From Azolla caroliniana (taxonomy: Eukaryota; Polypodiophyta): DNA of 64,000 nucleotides. The stretch covers positions 7,750,001 to 7,814,000 of the forward strand of contig JBHGNT010000014.1 in NCBI GenBank assembly GCA_043228905.1. The letters are read 5' to 3'. The notes under the pieces were generated by a model, which searched no databases, had not been told where the DNA came from, and was given only the letters and a program-made list of their open reading frames with translations. Shown one piece after another: positions 63,936-64,000 of this stretch. A program made the translations under genes and the position numbers. The number at the start of each line of letters is the position of its first letter. Positions within the stretch are counted from its first letter, which is position 1.

Positions 63936-64000
63936 CTTCATCAAAATATTGAAGTGAAGATTGTTGTGGCCTACTATCAAGAAAGCGAAGAGCGATTATC

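Overview
This window is a block of nested, mutated retrotransposons from a land plant or close streptophyte relative. The clues are Ty1/copia elements whose primer-binding sites match initiator tRNA-Met, a Ty3/gypsy element with an extra 3' ORF, non-LTR (LINE) reverse transcriptases, and a TTTAGGG telomere-type repeat. I found no intact host gene, no rRNA gene and no bona fide tRNA gene. Species cannot be fixed from the sequence. The mix of families would fit a large, repeat-rich genome (fern, lycophyte, bryophyte or gymnosperm), but that is inference.

Layout, left to right. 1-807: 5' end of a minus-strand copia element running off the left edge, inserted in a plus-strand copia remnant (808-2851). 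2852-2961 and 9206-9940: a minus-strand LINE fragment split by a complete minus-strand copia element (2962-9200, TSD AGGAT). That copia pol gene is itself split by a solo LTR (5685-6088, TSD CCGCC) carrying a heat-shock-element array. 9946-33443: a minus-strand copia element broken into four pieces by a complete plus-strand copia (10474-16256, TSD TCCGG), a truncated minus-strand copia (16893-20221), and an LTR-like insert (20403-31427). The LTR-like insert holds a 10.4 kb Ty3/gypsy element (20440-30858, TSD GTAAA), whose gag holds a MITE (29510-29805, TSD TTCA). 33444-33952: another LTR-like segment. 33960-38197: a minus-strand copia split by the LTR and gag of a second gypsy element (34619-36902). 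38198-43361: a plus-strand copia whose 3' LTR is cut by a 4 kb LINE (43362-47690) with a triplicated internal segment. 47730-49180: an LTR fragment, an unidentified coding remnant and unassigned AT-rich DNA. 49180-52069: a plus-strand copia ending in a 30 bp telomeric repeat. 52118-54362: a copia fragment. 54363-55358: a second LINE family. 55359-57753: a gypsy remnant with the heat-shock-type LTR. 57754-61774: a minus-strand copia with a 54 bp minisatellite in its LTR. 61775-64000: a purine tract, low-complexity DNA, a short coiled-coil-like remnant and tRNA-like modules.

No element looks autonomous now: each carries stops, frameshifts or deletions. Many premature stops are TAG at positions where a related copy in this window has Gln (CAG). 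That is what deamination of CHG-methylated cytosine would give, and it suggests long-term silencing. The nesting gives a relative order: the copia at 9946-33443 is older than its inserts, and the gypsy is younger than the LTR-like sequence it splits. By hand count the two gypsy LTRs differ at about 19 of 496 positions, and the LTRs of the copia elements at 10474 and 2962 differ more.

Most noteworthy: the heat-shock promoter-like LTRs, the telomeric repeat at a transposon junction, the gypsy 3' ORF, a conserved tail after RNase H in one copia lineage, CCGG-centred LTR minisatellites, and tRNA-like modules that recur in LTRs.
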